Below are positions 6,247 to 8,126 of a stretch of DNA of 8,126 nt, piece by piece. The stretch is from Phycisphaeraceae bacterium (GTDB taxonomy: Bacteria; Planctomycetota; Phycisphaerae; Phycisphaerales; UBA1924). A program made the position numbers and the translations under genes. The notes below the pieces were generated by a model. That model did no database searches, was not told the DNA's origin, and saw nothing but the letters and a program-made list of their open reading frames with translations. Numbering within the stretch: the stretch's first letter is position 1; each line of letters opens with the position of its first letter. The stretch spans positions 1-8,126 of the forward strand of contig WUAK01000125.1 in assembly GCA_009827205.1 (NCBI GenBank). The letters are read 5' to 3'.

Positions 6247-8126
6247 TGGATCTCTCTGATCAACTCGAACAGATCACGCGGCAGCCGACGCTGCTTGTCG
6301 CGTGCGACTATGACGGCACGCTCGCCCCGATCGTGTCCAACCCGAGCGACGCGAGGGCAGACCGAGAGTCGCTCGTAGCGCTCCGCGCGCTAGCGCACCT
6401 GCCCTCGACACACGTCGCGGTCATATCCGGACGCTCGCTCTCGGATCTCTCAGAGATGCTGGGCGAGACCGACGGTATCCACCTCGTAGGCTCACACGGC
6501 AGCGAGTTTGATGTCGGGTTCGCGCAGGAGATCAGCGATCAGGCGAAGGACCTGCGAGACCGGGTTCTCGAAGAACTCGAACGCGTCGCCGAGATGGGCG
6601 ATGGATTCGGGATCGAGACCAAGCCCGCGAGTATCGCGTTCCACTACCGCAACGCGAACGAGGTGAAGGCCCAGGAAGCGGTCAAGACGATCGAGTCGGG
6701 GTGCGCCGAGTGGGAAGGTGTGCACGTCAAGCACGGCAAGATGGTGATCGAACTCGGCGTTGTCAACACCAACAAGGGCGAAGCGCTCGAGACGCTCCGC
6801 AAGAGGTTGGGCGCCTCGGCGTGCCTCTTCATGGGCGACGATGTGACGGATGAAGACGCGTTCGCGATGCTGACCGGACCCGATGTGGGGATCAAGGTCG
6901 GTCCCGGTGCATCGGCGGCGAGTTACCGTGTGGGCGACACGCTCGACATCGCCAAGCTGCTTGCGCGTGTCACACAGCTGAGGCAGGAGTGGGCTGCGGG
7001 CGCGGACGCCACGCCGATCGAAGAGCACGCGATGTTGAGCGACCAGCGGACGGTTGCACTGATGACGAGTGCAGCCAGGATCACATGGCTCTGCGCTCCG
7101 CGCGCGGATTCGCCTGCGATTTTCGCTGAGCTCGTCGGCGGGCCGAGCGCAGGGTATTTCGTGGTTGGTCCCACCGACAGCACGCTCGAGGCGGGTCAGC
7201 GCTACATGCGCGAGACCAACACGCTCGAAACCAAGTGGGGTGGGCTGACCGTCACGGATTACATGGACTGCTCTGGCGCCAGGCCCACGCAGCGCGCCGG
7301 GCGAACTGATCTCGTCCGCGTGATCAGCGGCACAGGGAAGGTGCGGATCGAGTTTGCGCCGAGGCTCGACTTCGGGCGCGTGGCGACGCAGATCGCCATC
7401 CGTGACGACGGCCTCGTTGTCGAGGGGTTACCCGATCCGGTCGTGCTGCGTGCACCGGGTGTGACGTGGGAGATCGTCAAGCATGGCGTGCACGAGACCG
7501 CGGTCGGCGAGATCGAGGTGTTCGGCAAGCCCGCGGTGCTCGAGCTGCGGTTCGGGACGGGCGATCTCAGCGAGGCCAAACTCAGCGAGAGTGAACGCCG
7601 ATCGCAGACGACGAAGTTCTGGTCGAAGTGGCTCGCGGGCTTGGGTGTACCCGAGGTGATGCCCGATCTCGTAAGACGCAGCGCGCTGGCACTGCGAGGG
7701 CTCGTGCACGGTCCCACGGGCGGCGTGCTCGCGGCGGCGACGACGAGTTTGCCCGAAGATCCGGGCGGCGTGCGCAACTGGGATTACAGGTATTGCTGGC
7801 TCCGTGACGGTGCGATCACGTGCGAAGCGCTGGTGAGGCTGGGCAGCAACGCCGAGGCGATCCGCTTCCTCGATTGGCTGCTCGGGGTGCTCGATAAGAC
7901 CGCGGCCCCCGAGAGGCTTGCGCCGGTCTACACGATCACGGGCCACGAGCTCGGCCCGGAGGCAGAGCTTGCTGAGCTGCCGGGCTACATGGGCTCGCGT
8001 CCGGTCCGCGTCGGCAACGGCGCGAGCACGCAGCTTCAGCTCGATGTCTTCGGGCCGGTGGTTGAGCTGATCTGGCGGCTTGTCGAGAGCGGCGCACCGG
8101 TGACATTCGAGCACTGGCAACTCGTC
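6246..8126 (+). CDS. Trehalose-6-phosphate phosphatase fused to a GH15 glucoamylase/trehalase-like domain (3' end outside the window)
   Basis: A single frame of 627 codons runs to the window edge without a stop. Residues 1-245 are an OtsB-type HAD phosphatase that would hydrolyse trehalose-6-phosphate to trehalose. Its motif I is DYDGTLAPI with Asp21 and Asp23; next come ISGRS (60-64), VGSHGSE (81-87), FHYR (132-135), HGKMVIELG (163-171), NKGEAL (176-181; Lys177) and GDDVTDEDAF (197-206). After a short joint (about 245-262), residues 263-460 match the beta-sandwich N-domain of bacterial GH15 proteins (WLCAPRADSPAIFAELVGGP, APRLDFGRV). Residues 470-627 begin the alpha/alpha barrel, with GGVLAAATTSLPE (492-504), RNWDYRYCWLRDG (510-522), and GYMGSRPVRVGNGASTQLQLD (580-600). 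The two GH15 catalytic acids lie downstream. The start ATG overlaps the otsA stop (TGATG), with GGAGG at 6228-6232, 13 bases upstream, so translation is probably coupled. GH15 could act on trehalose, maltose-like glucans or another alpha-glucoside; it could also be inactive. Confidence 0.93.
   Translation, partial: MDLSDQLEQITRQPTLLVACDYDGTLAPIVSNPSDARADRESLVALRALAHLPSTHVAVISGRSLSDLSEMLGETDGIHLVGSHGSEFDVGFAQEISDQAKDLRDRVLEELERVAEMGDGFGIETKPASIAFHYRNANEVKAQEAVKTIESGCAEWEGVHVKHGKMVIELGVVNTNKGEALETLRKRLGASACLFMGDDVTDEDAFAMLTGPDVGIKVGPGASAASYRVGDTLDIAKLLARVTQLRQEWAAGADATPIEEHAMLSDQRTVALMTSAARITWLCAPRADSPAIFAELVGGPSAGYFVVGPTDSTLEAGQRYMRETNTLETKWGGLTVTDYMDCSGARPTQRAGRTDLVRVISGTGKVRIEFAPRLDFGRVATQIAIRDDGLVVEGLPDPVVLRAPGVTWEIVKHGVHETAVGEIEVFGKPAVLELRFGTGDLSEAKLSESERRSQTTKFWSKWLAGLGVPEVMPDLVRRSALALRGLVHGPTGGVLAAATTSLPEDPGGVRNWDYRYCWLRDGAITCEALVRLGSNAEAIRFLDWLLGVLDKTAAPERLAPVYTITGHELGPEAELAELPGYMGSRPVRVGNGASTQLQLDVFGPVVELIWRLVESGAPVTFEHWQLV

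Noticed and set aside
7259..8120. Two long minus-strand open frames (172 and 230 codons) opposite the GH15 region
   Set aside because: They lie antisense to a frame with clear OtsB and GH15 motifs; their translations are Arg/Pro/Ala-rich with no domain. GC-rich codon use explains such long antisense frames.

Overview
The window reads as a piece of a GC-rich (roughly 60% by eye) Gram-negative bacterial chromosome. KDO-8-phosphate synthase implies a lipopolysaccharide-type outer membrane. The divergent DnaA N-terminus, the unusual L27 sequence and the loose gene order (rpmA without rplU, dnaA without dnaN or rpmH upstream) would suit a planctomycete, perhaps a phycisphaera relative. That placement is inference, not proof. 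I see no mobile elements, tRNA or rRNA genes, CRISPR arrays or phage genes, so this looks like ordinary core chromosome.

Layout from left to right, in blocks of alternating strand. (1) Leftward: the 5' part of dnaA (continuing beyond base 1), a 346-base gap with one near-consensus DnaA box, and a two-domain GNAT acetyltransferase. (2) Rightward: a 212-residue secreted protein of unknown function, then rpmA (ribosomal protein L27), closed by a clear intrinsic terminator. (3) Leftward: kdsA (metal-dependent type KDO-8-phosphate synthase) followed 42 bases later by a MmcQ/YjbR-family protein with a histone-like lysine-rich tail. (4) Rightward: otsA (trehalose-6-phosphate synthase), whose stop codon overlaps the start of a large open frame that runs off the right edge. 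This last frame encodes an OtsB-type trehalose-6-phosphate phosphatase fused to a glycoside hydrolase family 15 (glucoamylase/trehalase-like) module.

The most interesting feature is the trehalose pair. OtsA makes trehalose-6-phosphate from UDP-glucose and glucose-6-phosphate, and the HAD half of the next protein would release trehalose. The same polypeptide then carries a GH15 module of the class that includes bacterial trehalases and glucoamylases. Synthesis and a possible breakdown or remodelling step are thus translationally coupled and partly fused. The GH15 catalytic acids lie beyond the window, so its activity cannot be judged here.

Secondary points of interest are a roughly 60-residue low-complexity extension ahead of DnaA domain I, the lysine tail on the YjbR protein, and the separation of rpmA from rplU.
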